DNA of 64,000 nucleotides from Candidatus Gastranaerophilales bacterium (GCA_944324945.1 CALUYE010000001.1:186001-250000), one strand, 5' to 3'. Shown: positions 1 to 10,189, counted from the stretch's first letter. The notes: generated by a model from the letters alone, not told the origin. Made by a program: numbers and translations.

Positions 1-894
1 CGTCAGTTAAAATTGAGAAATATAGGAGGCATGGTCGTAATTGATTTTATCGATATGGCGACAAGAATGGATAAATTAGCTCTTTTAGAGCATTTTGAAC
101 TGGCTCTTGAAAAAGATAAAGCAAAACCGCAAATAGGGCAATTGTCTGATTTAGGGCTTGTTGAATTAACGCGCCACAGACAAGGTCAAAGTTTAGCTGA
201 AATATTTACCAAAAAATGCGACAAATGCGGCGGTCAGGGTTTTATTATTGATGAGATGAAATATTCAACCGCAACAAATGTCGGAGAATCAAGAGCAAAA
301 ATGAATAAAATTAAAGGACCTTTTAACTCCAATTTCTCTAATTCAAGTCAGGAATCGGCTCCTAATAATCAAAAACACAATAAATTTGATAAAAATCAAA
401 AAAGAGATAAAAACAGAAATCAAAATTACCAAAACAATCAAAACCGCCAAAATCAAGAAAAAGCTCAACAACAAAATGTTCAAGAGCTTACAAAATCGCA
501 GGTTAGCGAATTGATTGACGATTTAATTAAGGATATCGAAATAAGCGATGAAAAAACGCCTGATATTGAAATTAAAAACGAAGCGGAAATTGAATCAGGT
601 AACGAATTAAAAACAGATGTATCTGAAGATGAGGAAATTAAAGCCGCAATAAAAGAGGCAATTCAAGACAGCGTCTTGGATAATCAGGAAACAAAAGAAA
701 CCAAAAAGCTTTCAAGAAAAGCAAAGAAAACAAAGAAAAAAGAACAAATTCAAGAAGAAGTAAAGCAGGATGAGGATGTTTCTTCAACCATAGAAAAAGA
801 AAATGAAAAATCTGATGAAGAAAATGAGAAAAAGCCTGCTAAAAAGACGACAAAAAGAACAAGGAGAACGAAAAGTGCCAAAACTGCTTCATAA
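1..894 (+). CDS. rne: Ribonuclease E/G, C-terminal part (5' end outside window)
   Basis: Endoribonuclease of RNA decay and rRNA processing. The frame is open from base 1, and its first residues read RQLKLRNIGGMVVIDFIDM, the conserved end of the RNase E/G catalytic domain. The apparent TTG start at 13 is therefore an internal Leu codon. The segment GLVELTRHRQGQSL and the pair CDKC (Zn-link-like CxxC) follow. From about residue 98 of the visible part the protein is a low-complexity tail rich in N, Q, K and E, ending in a very basic stretch. In RNase E such tails bind RNA, membrane or degradosome partners; that role here is inference. The 3' end overlaps the next gene by 20 bases. Confidence 0.9.
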   Translation, partial: RQLKLRNIGGMVVIDFIDMATRMDKLALLEHFELALEKDKAKPQIGQLSDLGLVELTRHRQGQSLAEIFTKKCDKCGGQGFIIDEMKYSTATNVGESRAKMNKIKGPFNSNFSNSSQESAPNNQKHNKFDKNQKRDKNRNQNYQNNQNRQNQEKAQQQNVQELTKSQVSELIDDLIKDIEISDEKTPDIEIKNEAEIESGNELKTDVSEDEEIKAAIKEAIQDSVLDNQETKETKKLSRKAKKTKKKEQIQEEVKQDEDVSSTIEKENEKSDEENEKKPAKKTTKRTRRTKSAKTAS

Positions 895-1300
895 ATTTTT
901 GATTTGCTTTTCAATATTTTCTTTTTTAACTTTTTCTCCTGCCCTGTTTGCTCAAAATGATGCTCAAATTCAGGATATAAAAGAAAACGGGCAATTGAAC
1001 ATGGTTCAAAACGATATCAAAGTGAATGATTTTGATGTTGAACCGATAAATACAAACGAAGTCAAAAATGTTGTTCCCGATGCGCAAAAAGAAGGACGAA
1101 AAGTAATAAACCTTTTTTTAAAGGTCATGGGTGCCGTTCTTTTGAGTGCGTTTATATTATATATTGTTTTATTGCTTGTTAAAAAGTATTATGGAAGCGC
1201 TTTTGCGGTTGAAGAATATGACGAATTTGAAAATTTAAACTTAAGCGCTCCGACAAGCAAAGAAGAAGCGCTGAAATCTTTTTTAAACAGAACAAAATAG
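875..1300 (+). CDS. Small membrane protein with signal peptide, unknown function
   Basis: I do not recognise this family. The start is taken as GTG at 875, because AAGGAG lies 8 bases upstream and this start puts a clean signal peptide first (basic n-region, hydrophobic core, likely cleavage at ALFA-Q). The longer start at 803 would add a highly charged leader. The mature protein has a short acidic ectodomain, one strong transmembrane helix near residues 85-108 and a short cytoplasmic tail with E/D residues. It is 141 residues long. It overlaps the RNase E/G stop, so the two are probably translated together. It ends directly against the convergent sigma factor gene. Confidence 0.75.
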   Translation: MPKLLHKFLICFSIFSFLTFSPALFAQNDAQIQDIKENGQLNMVQNDIKVNDFDVEPINTNEVKNVVPDAQKEGRKVINLFLKVMGAVLLSAFILYIVLLLVKKYYGSAFAVEEYDEFENLNLSAPTSKEEALKSFLNRTK

Positions 1301-2326
1301 TTATTCCGTTTCAATATAATTTTTTAAATTAATTGAAAGATTTTTGTTCCTGCATAATTTTTTCAATTTTGCAATGGCTCTTGTTTCAATCTGGCGGATT
1401 CTTTCTCTTGAAACGCCATAGCGGGAGCCGATTTCGTCAAGCGTTTTCTTTTGTCCGTTGTTATCAAGCCCGTAGCGCATAATTAAAACATCTTTTTCTT
1501 TGGGATTTAATTGATTTAACATTTTTCTTACATCTTCAAGAAGATTTTCCTGTGTTACTTTTGTATCAGGAGTTGCGTGGGTATCATCCACAATGAAATC
1601 CGCAATTTTTGATGTGTCGTCTTTTTGGTTTGCAGGGGTTTCTATTGAAATTGTGCTTTGAGAACTTTTCATTAATTGAACAAGTTTATTTACGGGTAAA
1701 TCCACCCTGCGTGCGATTTCTTCTTTTGTCGGAACTCTGTTTAGTTCCGTAGACAGTTCGATTGTTGCTTTTTTAATTCTGCTAAGTGTTTCAATCATAT
1801 GAACAGGAAGTCTTATCATTCTTGATTTATCGGCTATACCTCTTGTTATTGCCTGTTGAATCCACCAGGTTGCATAGGTTGAAAATTTATAGCCTTTTGA
1901 ATAATCAAATTTTTCTGCCGCTTTCATAAGCCCCAGGTTGCCTTCCTGAATTAAATCAAGGAATGAAAGCCCTCTTCCTATATATTTTTTGGCAATAGAC
2001 ACAACAAGTCTCAAATTTGCGTTAATTAAAATTTCTCTTGCTTTTTGGGAATGGTTTTCTTTAATTTGGCGTGCAACTTCAAGCTCGTCCTCAAAGCTTA
2101 AAAGGGGAATTTTACCTATCTGCTGCAAATAAATTTTAACCGAATCATCCGCAACGGCGCTTTTGTAGTCTTCCTGTGTTTTATGAAGCTCGTTTTCATC
2201 ATCGGAATCATTTTCTTCATCCGCTTTTTGGGCAATATCGCGATCAATTTGTAAAAGAGTTTCTTCATCGATATCGTCATACAAAAAATCGTTTTTTGAA
2301 TTTTCTTCCTGAACTTTTTGCTTCAT
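1301..2326 (-). CDS. rpoD: RNA polymerase primary-type sigma-70 factor
   Basis: Directs RNA polymerase to -10/-35 promoters. Seen in order: an acidic N-terminal segment, region 1.2 (DDSVKIYLQQIGKIPLLS), region 2 (NLRLVVSIAKKY; YATWWIQQAITRGIADKSR), region 3, and region 4 with the helix-turn-helix YGVSRERIRQIETRAI. At about 341 residues it lacks the long 1.1/non-conserved insert of E. coli RpoD and matches cyanobacterial or firmicute SigA in size. The start is placed at the ATG at 2326 because GGAG lies 6 bases upstream; an ATG at 2338 and a TTG at 2344 are alternatives. A TATAAT on the minus strand at 2349-2354 may provide a promoter. It could be a group 2 paralogue, but the conserved regions suit the housekeeping factor. 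Confidence 0.93.
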   Translation of the reverse strand: MKQKVQEENSKNDFLYDDIDEETLLQIDRDIAQKADEENDSDDENELHKTQEDYKSAVADDSVKIYLQQIGKIPLLSFEDELEVARQIKENHSQKAREILINANLRLVVSIAKKYIGRGLSFLDLIQEGNLGLMKAAEKFDYSKGYKFSTYATWWIQQAITRGIADKSRMIRLPVHMIETLSRIKKATIELSTELNRVPTKEEIARRVDLPVNKLVQLMKSSQSTISIETPANQKDDTSKIADFIVDDTHATPDTKVTQENLLEDVRKMLNQLNPKEKDVLIMRYGLDNNGQKKTLDEIGSRYGVSRERIRQIETRAIAKLKKLCRNKNLSINLKNYIETE

Positions 2327-2374
2327 TTTTTTCTCCATAAACAAAATTATTATACAATATCTTGCGATATTTTG

Positions 2375-3154
2375 TTAATCAGGTGTGGATTTGGCGTTTT
2401 TTTGTTTAAGGTCAATTTGTCTCTGTGCTTCGTAAAGAATAACGGCTGTTGCATTGGAAACATTTAAAGATTCAAAGTTGCTTTTTAATTTAACCGTAAA
2501 ATCTGCCTGATTTAAAATTGTTTTGGATATTCCTTTTCCTTCGGATCCCATTACAAGGGCAAAATTCATATCCGTGTAATCAATTTCATAATAATTATCT
2601 TTAGCATTCATTTGAGTTGCAATTACCCAGAAGTCGTTCTTTTTTAAAATTTCTATACTGCCAAAAAGGCTACTTGTTTTTATAACGGGTATGTGATTGA
2701 TTGCACCTGATGAAATTTTTTCAACGGTTGGATTAATAAGGCAGCTTCTGTGGTTTGGAACCATGACGGCATCAATTCCGACAGCAGCACATGTTCTTAT
2801 TATTGCACCGAGATTGTGAGGATCCGAAATGCCATCCAAAATAACAAGTTTTTTAAATCCGTCTTTTTTAATATTTAAAAAATCTTCAAGCTTTAAATAT
2901 TCAACAGGCGAAACTTCAGCTACAACGCCCTGAAAATTAGGTTTTTCATCAAAATATTCGCAAAATTTTTGAAGCGAAGTAAATTGAAGATTGATTTTAT
3001 TTTCCTGCGCCAGTTCGTAAATTTTTTTTAAGCGGTTATCAAGAGAAAAATTTTTCTGAATGTATATTTTATTAACTCTTTTGGGGTTTTTACTTAAAGC
3101 TTCAAAAACCGGATTCTTGCCGTAGATAATATTTTTGGAGGATTGCGTGTTCAT
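2375..3154 (-). CDS. rlmB: SpoU/TrmH-family RNA 2'-O-ribose methyltransferase (RlmB-like)
   Basis: Probably methylates a ribose in 23S rRNA (family knowledge); the exact target cannot be read from sequence. The N-terminal 75 residues resemble the SpoU substrate-binding domain (IIYGKNPVFEAL). The SPOUT methyltransferase domain follows with motif 1 (DGISDPHNLGAIIRTCAA), motif 2 (ALVMGSEGKGIS) and motif 3 (LNVSNATAVILYEAQRQ), which form the knotted SAM site. The length of 259 is normal. An AAAGG lies 6 bases before the ATG. It sits upstream of, and is probably co-transcribed with, the sigma factor gene (48 bases between the chosen start and this stop). Confidence 0.88.
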   Translation of the reverse strand: MNTQSSKNIIYGKNPVFEALSKNPKRVNKIYIQKNFSLDNRLKKIYELAQENKINLQFTSLQKFCEYFDEKPNFQGVVAEVSPVEYLKLEDFLNIKKDGFKKLVILDGISDPHNLGAIIRTCAAVGIDAVMVPNHRSCLINPTVEKISSGAINHIPVIKTSSLFGSIEILKKNDFWVIATQMNAKDNYYEIDYTDMNFALVMGSEGKGISKTILNQADFTVKLKSNFESLNVSNATAVILYEAQRQIDLKQKNAKSTPD

Positions 3155-3261
3155 TTTTTACCTTTTTTTGTATATAATTGTAAAGTTATTTTTAATTTGT
3201 TATATATTATTGTATTATAAAATTAGAAGTAGGATGTGAATAAGTTTAGAATTTTATAGAG

Positions 3262-4995
3262 ATGTTAAATTTTTTATCTTCTGGTAATCAAAAGCAAATA
3301 GTTGGAATTTCACTAACCCCCGGTATCGGGCTTCAGGCTGTAGTTATAGATAAAGCAACAATGAGTGTTGCAAATTACGGTGTTAAGAAAGTCGAATACA
3401 ATTTTTCAAACAGGGAAATTCAAAATTATTCTCAATTTAAATCAGCACTGGCTGAATTGATGGATGAAATGGGAATTCCCGCTAAATCTTATGTTTATAT
3501 GGTTTTGCCGAATGTTTTATTTGATTTTATAGAGTTACCTCCCGCTACAACGGATGCGGAATTGAAAAATATATTCTTGGCAAAAGCTGAAGAATTTTAT
3601 ATTTTCAAAAAAACCGAACCTGTTTCAGGATATTGCGAAGTTGCAAACATTGGTGATCAAGACCAGAAACGCTGGGCATACAGTTCAATTCAAAAAAGCG
3701 CCATTGATCAAATAAAGGAGATTACGGCAGACTTAGGTTTGCAGCTTGTAGGTATTGAAAGTGATTATAGCGCAACGTTAAGAGGTATGCAGGTTACAGG
3801 TATCATTGATGATATGATATTTGAAAATGCCTCCTGGACTGCCATGCTTATTAATGCAAATAACTTTGTTTTATTCCAGATGGACGGGAAAAATTTAATA
3901 AATTGCGCCGAAGTACCTCTTGCAATTCGTTCTTTTTCAACGGAAGAAGCTTATGACAGCATAGTTTCAAGCGCTTCTCAGATGTTGAAAGATTCTGATT
4001 TTTCTTCAAAATTGTTTATCATAAGTCAGACTGATGAAATTGATGCTGAATTATTAAAAGCAAACATGGATTTTGTAGGCGAAATTGTCGCAATAAATAC
4101 AAATAAATATGCCGATCATCCAATTATTGCTGCCGATAAAGCGGTAAATGGCAATATTAATATTTTGACGCTTGCTTCAATCGGTGCAACCTGTATAAAT
4201 AAAAAGACGGTTAATATTATCCTGAACGCTATGGCGGATGATCCTAATGCAAATTTAGGCGTATATTTTACGACATACTTATTCGGACAGGAAGTCGATG
4301 TTACAAATGAGTTTATTGCTAAAACAAGTATAGGAATTTCAATACTGGCTGCAATTGTATTGGGTTCCATTATAGGTGCTCTCGCTTTATACGGCCAAGT
4401 ACAATCCAAACAGCTGAGCGATTTAGATTCAAAAATAAGCAAAGTCAGAGGGGATATTGCAAGATATTCGGAAGAAGACAAAAAACCCGAAATAGATATT
4501 ACGAATATTATTGATGAAATTGCAAAAAGAAACCTTTCATCTTTAAGATTCTATGATTCTATTGCATCTGATATACCTAAAAATATCTGGTTAACTAAAT
4601 ATTACAATAAAGATGGAGACAAAATTGCAGTAAGAGGCGTTGCTCAAAATATTGTGGATATTTACGGTTATTATAAAAATTTAAGAACAATATCTCCTCA
4701 ATCCGACATAAAATTAGCGGAATTAAAAGTTATAACGGACAGCGCCCCGGATACGGATGAGGGCAGATATATAGAAAGTTTAGTAATAAATAAGAATGTT
4801 GACAGATTGTACAGTTTTGAAATTTCAAATATTCAGGTAGATTTCACACAACAACAGGTTCAACATTTACAAGGCGGTGAAAACCAGCAAAACGAAGATG
4901 AAGCCGCAAGAATACGTGCTGAAGAAGCGGTTATAATTCAAACATATCAACCGCCCGTAGAACAAACATCAGGTCAAATGCAACCTGCGGAGTAA
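3262..4995 (+). CDS. PilM-PilN fusion, type IV pilus inner-membrane assembly protein
   Basis: PilM is a cytoplasmic actin-like protein that binds the PilN N-terminus; PilN and PilO form the periplasmic alignment complex. Here one 577-residue protein covers both roles. Residues about 10-325 have the PilM actin-like pattern, although the first phosphate loop is degraded (VGISLTPGIGLQAVVI instead of GIDIGSSS). A single transmembrane helix lies near residues 352-375, then a short coiled coil. A PilN-like domain follows (SIASDIPKNIWLTKYYNKDG..IAVRGVAQNIVDIYGYYKNL). The C-terminus is a Gln/Glu-rich tail. A PilO-like gene follows after 9 bases. The fusion is seen directly; the PilMN assignment is from motif memory. 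Confidence 0.75.
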   Translation: MLNFLSSGNQKQIVGISLTPGIGLQAVVIDKATMSVANYGVKKVEYNFSNREIQNYSQFKSALAELMDEMGIPAKSYVYMVLPNVLFDFIELPPATTDAELKNIFLAKAEEFYIFKKTEPVSGYCEVANIGDQDQKRWAYSSIQKSAIDQIKEITADLGLQLVGIESDYSATLRGMQVTGIIDDMIFENASWTAMLINANNFVLFQMDGKNLINCAEVPLAIRSFSTEEAYDSIVSSASQMLKDSDFSSKLFIISQTDEIDAELLKANMDFVGEIVAINTNKYADHPIIAADKAVNGNINILTLASIGATCINKKTVNIILNAMADDPNANLGVYFTTYLFGQEVDVTNEFIAKTSIGISILAAIVLGSIIGALALYGQVQSKQLSDLDSKISKVRGDIARYSEEDKKPEIDITNIIDEIAKRNLSSLRFYDSIASDIPKNIWLTKYYNKDGDKIAVRGVAQNIVDIYGYYKNLRTISPQSDIKLAELKVITDSAPDTDEGRYIESLVINKNVDRLYSFEISNIQVDFTQQQVQHLQGGENQQNEDEAARIRAEEAVIIQTYQPPVEQTSGQMQPAE

Positions 4996-5004
4996 AGATT
5001 AATA

Positions 5005-5598
5005 ATGGATAAATTTACACAAGAAAAGCTACTAAAAGAAAATATACTTTGGATTATAATGGTTGTACTTGTAATCGGCGGATGCAGTTACGGTATTTAT
5101 CAGTTCGGCAAATCGGTTTTTGCCAATATGGAAGATATTAAAACCAAAACCGCAGAATATCAGGCAAAAGATATGGAGCTGAAAAAGATTAAAGCATCCC
5201 TGGAAGCCAAAAAGAAAAATAAGAAAAAACAAACAGAATCAGGCAAAATAATTTATGAAGTTTTAAGAGAGCAGTTTACTCCTGAAGCTTCGTTTGGTAT
5301 TATGTTTGAAAATATTTTATCAAATATTACAAACAGCGGAGTAAGAATTCGCTCAATTGATTATAACTATGCCCCTCAAGATGATAAAATTATTATGACA
5401 AACATCGAGGGCTATAACGCGTGTGAACTGTCTTTTGTTGCAGTTGGTAAATACATGCAGTTGCAAAATTTCTTTAGAAATATTGCAAAAGAAAAATATT
5501 TAAGCGATATTCAAGAAATTTATATTGAGCCTTATGATAAAGATAAATCAATACTAATCGCCAGATTTAAAATACGTCTTTACACGAGAAGTATTTAG
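5005..5598 (+). CDS. pilO: PilO-like type IV pilus assembly protein
   Basis: The 197-residue protein has the PilO layout: a short cytoplasmic N-terminus, one transmembrane helix near residues 14-33, a Lys/Glu-rich coiled coil (residues about 40-75) and a C-terminal periplasmic domain containing ACELSFVAVGKYMQLQNFFRNI, the typical PilO segment. PilO pairs with PilN in the periplasm and links the pilus motor to the secretin. It lies 9 bases after the PilM-PilN fusion. No pilP or pilQ follows in this window, since the next genes encode efflux proteins. Sequence identity to known PilO is evidently low, so the call leans on layout and neighbour. Confidence 0.7.
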   Translation: MDKFTQEKLLKENILWIIMVVLVIGGCSYGIYQFGKSVFANMEDIKTKTAEYQAKDMELKKIKASLEAKKKNKKKQTESGKIIYEVLREQFTPEASFGIMFENILSNITNSGVRIRSIDYNYAPQDDKIIMTNIEGYNACELSFVAVGKYMQLQNFFRNIAKEKYLSDIQEIYIEPYDKDKSILIARFKIRLYTRSI

Positions 5599-5661
5599 TT
5601 TTAAAATTAAGTCTGAAGCATTAATACACTTAGAGGATTTTTCAATTCGCTCTTGTTTTTT

Positions 5662-5677
5662 ATGTTAATATTAACAT
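5662..5677. promoter_or_regulatory. 16-bp perfect palindrome before the RND efflux operon
   Basis: ATGTTAATATTAACAT is a perfect inverted repeat 22 bases before the adaptor start codon. A TTGTTT (5653-5658) and TATTAG (5677-5682) could form the promoter around it with an 18-base spacer. A repressor site for the pump operon is inference; no TetR- or MarR-type gene is adjacent. Confidence 0.45.
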
Positions 5678-5699
5678 ATTAGGGAGTTGTGGTCTTATT

Positions 5700-6845
5700 A
5701 TGAAAAAAACACTTATAATAACATCTGTCATCATCCTTGTTTTGATTTTAATCAGATTTTCATATACAAAATACGGGGAAATTACAAGAGCAAAACAATT
5801 GGCTTTGCAATCAATTCCCGTTGTTGAATTGAAAGAAGTAGAACAAAAACCCATATATAAATCAATAGAAATCCCCGGGCGTGTTCAATCCATGGATAAA
5901 GTTGATTTAATATCAAGGGTTGACGGATATCTTCAAAAGAAACATTTTAACGAAGGTGATTTTGTTAAAAGGGGTCAATTACTTTTCACAATTGAGCAGA
6001 CTCAATATATAAACGCTCTAAATCAGGCAAGTGCAAATGTTGAGAATGCAAAAGCGACTTTATATAAAGCACAGAGAGATTATGAGCGCGGATGTGAGCT
6101 TGTTAAAAAAGATTTTATTTCAAAATCAACATACGACGGTTTATATGCAGATAAAAAAGCGGCACTTGCAAACTTAAAATCAGCAAACGCGCAGCTTGCG
6201 GAAGCTAAAAGAAACTACGGCTATACATTAATTAAAGCACCTGTAGACGGTAAAATAGGTTCTCTTAAAATTCAGGAAGGTAATTACGTTACAATTTCAT
6301 CAGGCACGCTTGCTACAATCACTAAAACAAACCCTATATATGTAGCCTACAGTTTAGATTCAAAGATGTTTGATGAGATAAGACATTTGGATTTTATTCC
6401 GAAAAAAGGTCAAAGCCCGACTAAAGTTGATGTTATATTATCAAGTGGAAAAGTTTATCCCATAAAAGGTGTTCAGGATTTTTGGGATAACCAGATATCA
6501 ACTTCAACAGGAACAATAGATTTTAGAGCAACATTTAATAATGACGATAATATATTAATCCCCGGGGATTTTGTGAAAGTAAAAGTGTATTCAAATCAAA
6601 AAATAGATGCGCTTTTGGTTCCGCAGGAATTTGTTTTGCAGGATTCCAAGGGAAGATATGTTTATGTTGTCGATAAAGATAATAAAGCTCAAATCAAATA
6701 TTTCACTGATAACGGGCAATATGAAAGCTATTGGATAGTTGCAGAGGGTTTAGAAAAAGGAGAAAAATATATTTCAACTTCTTTGACAAAACTAATGCCT
6801 AAAATGCCTGTTAAAATTGCACAAAAAGAAGCTAAAGAAAAATAA
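5700..6845 (+). CDS. RND efflux periplasmic adaptor (membrane fusion protein, AcrA/MexA type)
   Basis: Bridges the inner-membrane RND pump to the outer-membrane TolC channel. The 381-residue protein begins with an uncleaved-looking hydrophobic helix (residues 3-20) and no lipobox Cys. It continues with a lipoyl/barrel-sandwich half (IPGRVQSMDKVDLISRVDGY), a long alpha-hairpin (residues about 95-165), the second lipoyl half (YTLIKAPVDGKIGSLKIQEGNYV), and beta-barrel and membrane-proximal domains (PGDFVKVKVYS, ALLVPQEFVLQDSKG). The pump gene follows after 26 bases and a TolC-like gene after that, so the tripartite set is complete. Confidence 0.93.
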   Translation: MKKTLIITSVIILVLILIRFSYTKYGEITRAKQLALQSIPVVELKEVEQKPIYKSIEIPGRVQSMDKVDLISRVDGYLQKKHFNEGDFVKRGQLLFTIEQTQYINALNQASANVENAKATLYKAQRDYERGCELVKKDFISKSTYDGLYADKKAALANLKSANAQLAEAKRNYGYTLIKAPVDGKIGSLKIQEGNYVTISSGTLATITKTNPIYVAYSLDSKMFDEIRHLDFIPKKGQSPTKVDVILSSGKVYPIKGVQDFWDNQISTSTGTIDFRATFNNDDNILIPGDFVKVKVYSNQKIDALLVPQEFVLQDSKGRYVYVVDKDNKAQIKYFTDNGQYESYWIVAEGLEKGEKYISTSLTKLMPKMPVKIAQKEAKEK

Positions 6846-6871
6846 ACTTCAGCTTTTTTCGGGGAGAATAA

Positions 6872-9800
6872 ATGTTTTCAAAATTTTTCATAGAAAGACC
6901 CAGATTTGCTCTGGTTATATCAATTTTATTCATACTAATCGGTATGATTGCGATTAAAGTATTGCCTTTGGAAGAATATCCTACGGTTACTCCCCCGCAG
7001 GTTAGAATTACGGCTACATACACAGGCGCATCATCCGATGTTATCGAATCAACCGTGGCATCTCCAATAGAATCCGCAGTAAACGGTGTTGAACACATGA
7101 TTTATATGATGTCGGATTCAAAAGATGGAACTTATACCTTAAATATCTTTTTTGAAGTAGGATCTGACCCTAATATGAACGTTGTAAACGTTCAAAATAA
7201 AGTTTCTCTCGTAACTTCAAGACTGCCTTCCGATGTTTCAAGATACGGTTTAACCGTAAAACAAAACACAGGCGGCGGCGGCTTATTGTATTACGGTATT
7301 TATTCTCCCGATAATTCTGTAGATCTTGTAACGTTATCAAACTATGCTGCTGTTTATTTAAAAGATGAACTTGCCCGTGTGGATGGTGTTGCAGAGGTTC
7401 AGGTATTCGGCAGTAAAGATTATTCAATGCGTGTTTGGCTTGATAGCGAAAAATTAGCAGCGCTTAACGTCTCACCATCCGAAGTATCCAATGCGATTTC
7501 TGCTCAAAATGCGCAGGTATCGGCAGGGGCGTTGGGTAATGAACCTGCAATAAATAAAACGGATATGGCAATTACTTTGAGAACCCCGGGGCGGCTTGAA
7601 ACAAAAGAACAATTTGAAAACATAATTATAAGATCCGATTCAAACGGCCAGTCCATAAAATTATCCGATGTTGCAAGAGTTGAGCTTGCGGGTGAAAATT
7701 ATATAACAGACGGTAAAGTAGACAATAAATCGGTTGCCGTTATGTCTGTTTCTCAATTGTCTTATGCAAATTCAATCGAAGTTGCGCGTGAATGTAATAA
7801 AAGAATGCAGGAATTATCAAAAGCATTCCCTAACGGAATTGAATATTACGTTTTCAGGGATTCTACGGACTATATTAAAGATTCTCTGGAAGAAGTAGTA
7901 AAAGCGATTGTCCTTGCGGTCTTTATTGTTGTAGGTACCGTTTATCTGTTTTTGGGTGATTGGAGGGCAAGTATTGTTCCTTTTTGTGCAATTCCCGTTT
8001 CAATTATAGGTACCTTTGCCGCATTTGCAGCTTTTGGTTTTTCAATAAATACTCTAACCCTTTTCGGGCTTGTGCTCGCGGTCGGAACGGTTGTAGATGA
8101 TGCTATTGTTGTTGTTGAAAACGTACAAAGGCATATTGAAATGGGCTTAAAACCTAAAGAAGCTTCGTTAATATCCATGGAAGAAGTTTCGGGTGCCGTT
8201 GTTGCAACTTCGCTTGTTTTAATGGCAGTATTTGTTCCCGTTGCTTTTATCCCGGGTATTACGGGTAAAATGTATCAGCAGTTTGCAATTACAATAGCGG
8301 TTTCAGTAGGTATTTCAACAATCATGGCACTAACCTTGGCGCCTGCTTTGTGTTCAATAATTTTAAGAAGCAAAGAAGATATGCCCAAAAGGAGTTTTTA
8401 TGAAAAATACAGAGAATTATATAACGATTACTGGCAGGATAAAAAAGAACTTAAAGGAATTGAATTAATTAAAGCATGGGGCGAATTTTTAGCTTACGGC
8501 TGGGATGTTTCTTTGAAGAAATTCGACAGAGCCTTCGAAAGAACAAAAACAAACTTTATTGAAAGCTCAAGATATTTTATTGAAATGCCTAAAAGAACCC
8601 TTATTACCTATGTTATTCTGGTATTTGCGCTTATCGGGATGTTTAAACTTATTCCTTCCGGGTTTTTACCCACTGAAGATTCAGGCGCAATATTTACGAG
8701 CGTTTTATTAAAAGACGGTTCTTCTTTATCTAAAACCGATGAATTAACAACAAGTTTAACAAACGATTTATTAAATGTACCGGGGATTGATTCCGTTTTA
8801 ACTCTTAACGGTTTTAACGGCCAAAACAGTGCAATTTTAATTTCGCACCTTGGGGCTTGGAAAAAAAGATTAAATCCTGCCTGGTATAAATATATATTTA
8901 TGTCCAAGGAGAAAAAAGAAAAATCGCATCAACAAATTGAAGACATTTTAAAAAATGCCAACGCGCTCAGTGCAAAATATCCTAACGCTACGATGTATTC
9001 TTTTGTTCCTCCCGCAATTACGGGCTTGAGTATGTTCGGCGGTTTTGAATATCAATTGCTTGATAAAGGTTCAAGAACTCCTCAGGAGCTTCATAAGATT
9101 GCGAAAAATTTAATCCTTGAAGCAAACAAAAGCCCCAAGTTATCGAGCGTTTTCACTCAATATAACTCTGAAACCCCGCAATTAATGTTAAACATTGATT
9201 ATGAAAAAATACTTGCTCAAGGTATTGATATACAAGATGTTTATACCGCACTGTCAAGCCAATTCGGTACTTATTACGTTAACGATTTTAACTTATACGG
9301 GCGTGTATTTAGGGTTATGATGTCAGCATCCGAAGAATACCGCTCAACCATAAATTCAATAGATAAAGTATATGTAAAAACCGCTTCGGGTAAATCCGCT
9401 CCGCTATCTTCTTTAATTAAAGTGGAACCTACGACAGGGCCTTATAATATAACAAGGTTTAACCTTTATAAATCAATACAAATTCAAGGTTCACCCGCCA
9501 AAGGTCAATCATCGGGTGATGCTATCAAGGAAATGGAGAGAATTTCAAAAGAAAATCTGCCTGATGATGTCGGTTTTGCTTGGAGCGGAACATCGCTTCA
9601 GGAAATTGAATCAAGCGGACAAACAAACATTGTTCTTATAATGTCTTTGACATTTGTATATTTATTCCTTGTTGCGCTTTATGAAAGCTGGATGCTTCCG
9701 ATAGGGGTAATGTTAATTGCTCCGATTGCGATGTTAGGCGCTATATTGTTTCAGTATTTATGGGGTCAATCGCTTGATTTATACGCTCAAATAGGGCTTA

Positions 9801-10189
9801 TTATGTTAATCGGTCTGGCTGCAAAACAGGCAATTTTAATCATAGAATTCGCAAAAACGGAACATGAAGAAAACAATCTTCCCATAATTGAGGCGGCAAT
9901 TAAAGCTGCAACAATAAGATTCAGAGCCGTTATGATGACGGTATTGGCATTTATTTTCGGTATCCTGCCTTTGGTATTTGCGGTAGGCCCCGGGTCAATG
10001 TCTCGTAAATCTTTAGGTGTTACCGTGTTTGGCGGTATGACGGCTGCTGCAATAATCGGTACGATTATGGTGCCTGCTTTTTATGTAATCATTCAAAAAT
10101 TAAGAGAAGAAACCAAAAAAAGATGGCATAATAAAAGTAAGGATAGTTCGCAAGCAATGAAAAAAGGGGAAAAGGAGGAAAATGAATAA
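6872..10189 (+). CDS. RND multidrug efflux permease (HAE1 family, AcrB-like)
   Basis: Proton-driven trimeric inner-membrane exporter. At 1105 residues it is longer than AcrB (1049). Seen: the start [20 protein letters not shown], the porter-domain signature [12 protein letters not shown]4 with the proton-relay pair in [15 protein letters not shown], and TM10 with the essential Lys in [15 protein letters not shown] (Gln replaces the usual Asn next to Lys). The extra length lies mainly between TM6 and TM7, as a charged loop of about 60 residues (roughly residues 505-570). The start has GGGGAG upstream. It overlaps the following TolC-like gene by 8 bases, so both are co-translated. Substrates cannot be told. 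Confidence 0.95.
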   Translation: MFSKFFIERPRFALVISILFILIGMIAIKVLPLEEYPTVTPPQVRITATYTGASSDVIESTVASPIESAVNGVEHMIYMMSDSKDGTYTLNIFFEVGSDPNMNVVNVQNKVSLVTSRLPSDVSRYGLTVKQNTGGGGLLYYGIYSPDNSVDLVTLSNYAAVYLKDELARVDGVAEVQVFGSKDYSMRVWLDSEKLAALNVSPSEVSNAISAQNAQVSAGALGNEPAINKTDMAITLRTPGRLETKEQFENIIIRSDSNGQSIKLSDVARVELAGENYITDGKVDNKSVAVMSVSQLSYANSIEVARECNKRMQELSKAFPNGIEYYVFRDSTDYIKDSLEEVVKAIVLAVFIVVGTVYLFLGDWRASIVPFCAIPVSIIGTFAAFAAFGFSINTLTLFGLVLAVGTVVDDAIVVVENVQRHIEMGLKPKEASLISMEEVSGAVVATSLVLMAVFVPVAFIPGITGKMYQQFAITIAVSVGISTIMALTLAPALCSIILRSKEDMPKRSFYEKYRELYNDYWQDKKELKGIELIKAWGEFLAYGWDVSLKKFDRAFERTKTNFIESSRYFIEMPKRTLITYVILVFALIGMFKLIPSGFLPTEDSGAIFTSVLLKDGSSLSKTDELTTSLTNDLLNVPGIDSVLTLNGFNGQNSAILISHLGAWKKRLNPAWYKYIFMSKEKKEKSHQQIEDILKNANALSAKYPNATMYSFVPPAITGLSMFGGFEYQLLDKGSRTPQELHKIAKNLILEANKSPKLSSVFTQYNSETPQLMLNIDYEKILAQGIDIQDVYTALSSQFGTYYVNDFNLYGRVFRVMMSASEEYRSTINSIDKVYVKTASGKSAPLSSLIKVEPTTGPYNITRFNLYKSIQIQGSPAKGQSSGDAIKEMERISKENLPDDVGFAWSGTSLQEIESSGQTNIVLIMSLTFVYLFLVALYESWMLPIGVMLIAPIAMLGAILFQYLWGQSLDLYAQIGLIMLIGLAAKQAILIIEFAKTEHEENNLPIIEAAIKAATIRFRAVMMTVLAFIFGILPLVFAVGPGSMSRKSLGVTVFGGMTAAAIIGTIMVPAFYVIIQKLREETKKRWHNKSKDSSQAMKKGEKEENE

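Noticed and set aside
13-21. TTG as the start of the first gene
   Set aside because: The frame is open to base 1, and the residues before and after it match the RNase E/G catalytic core, so the gene starts outside the window.
803-874. Upstream ATG start of the small membrane protein
   Set aside because: It would put about 24 charged residues before the signal peptide; the GTG at 875 has AAGGAG at good spacing.
6832-7427. Minus-strand frames within the RND pump gene
   Set aside because: They are antisense shadows of a well-supported gene and have no recognisable protein features.
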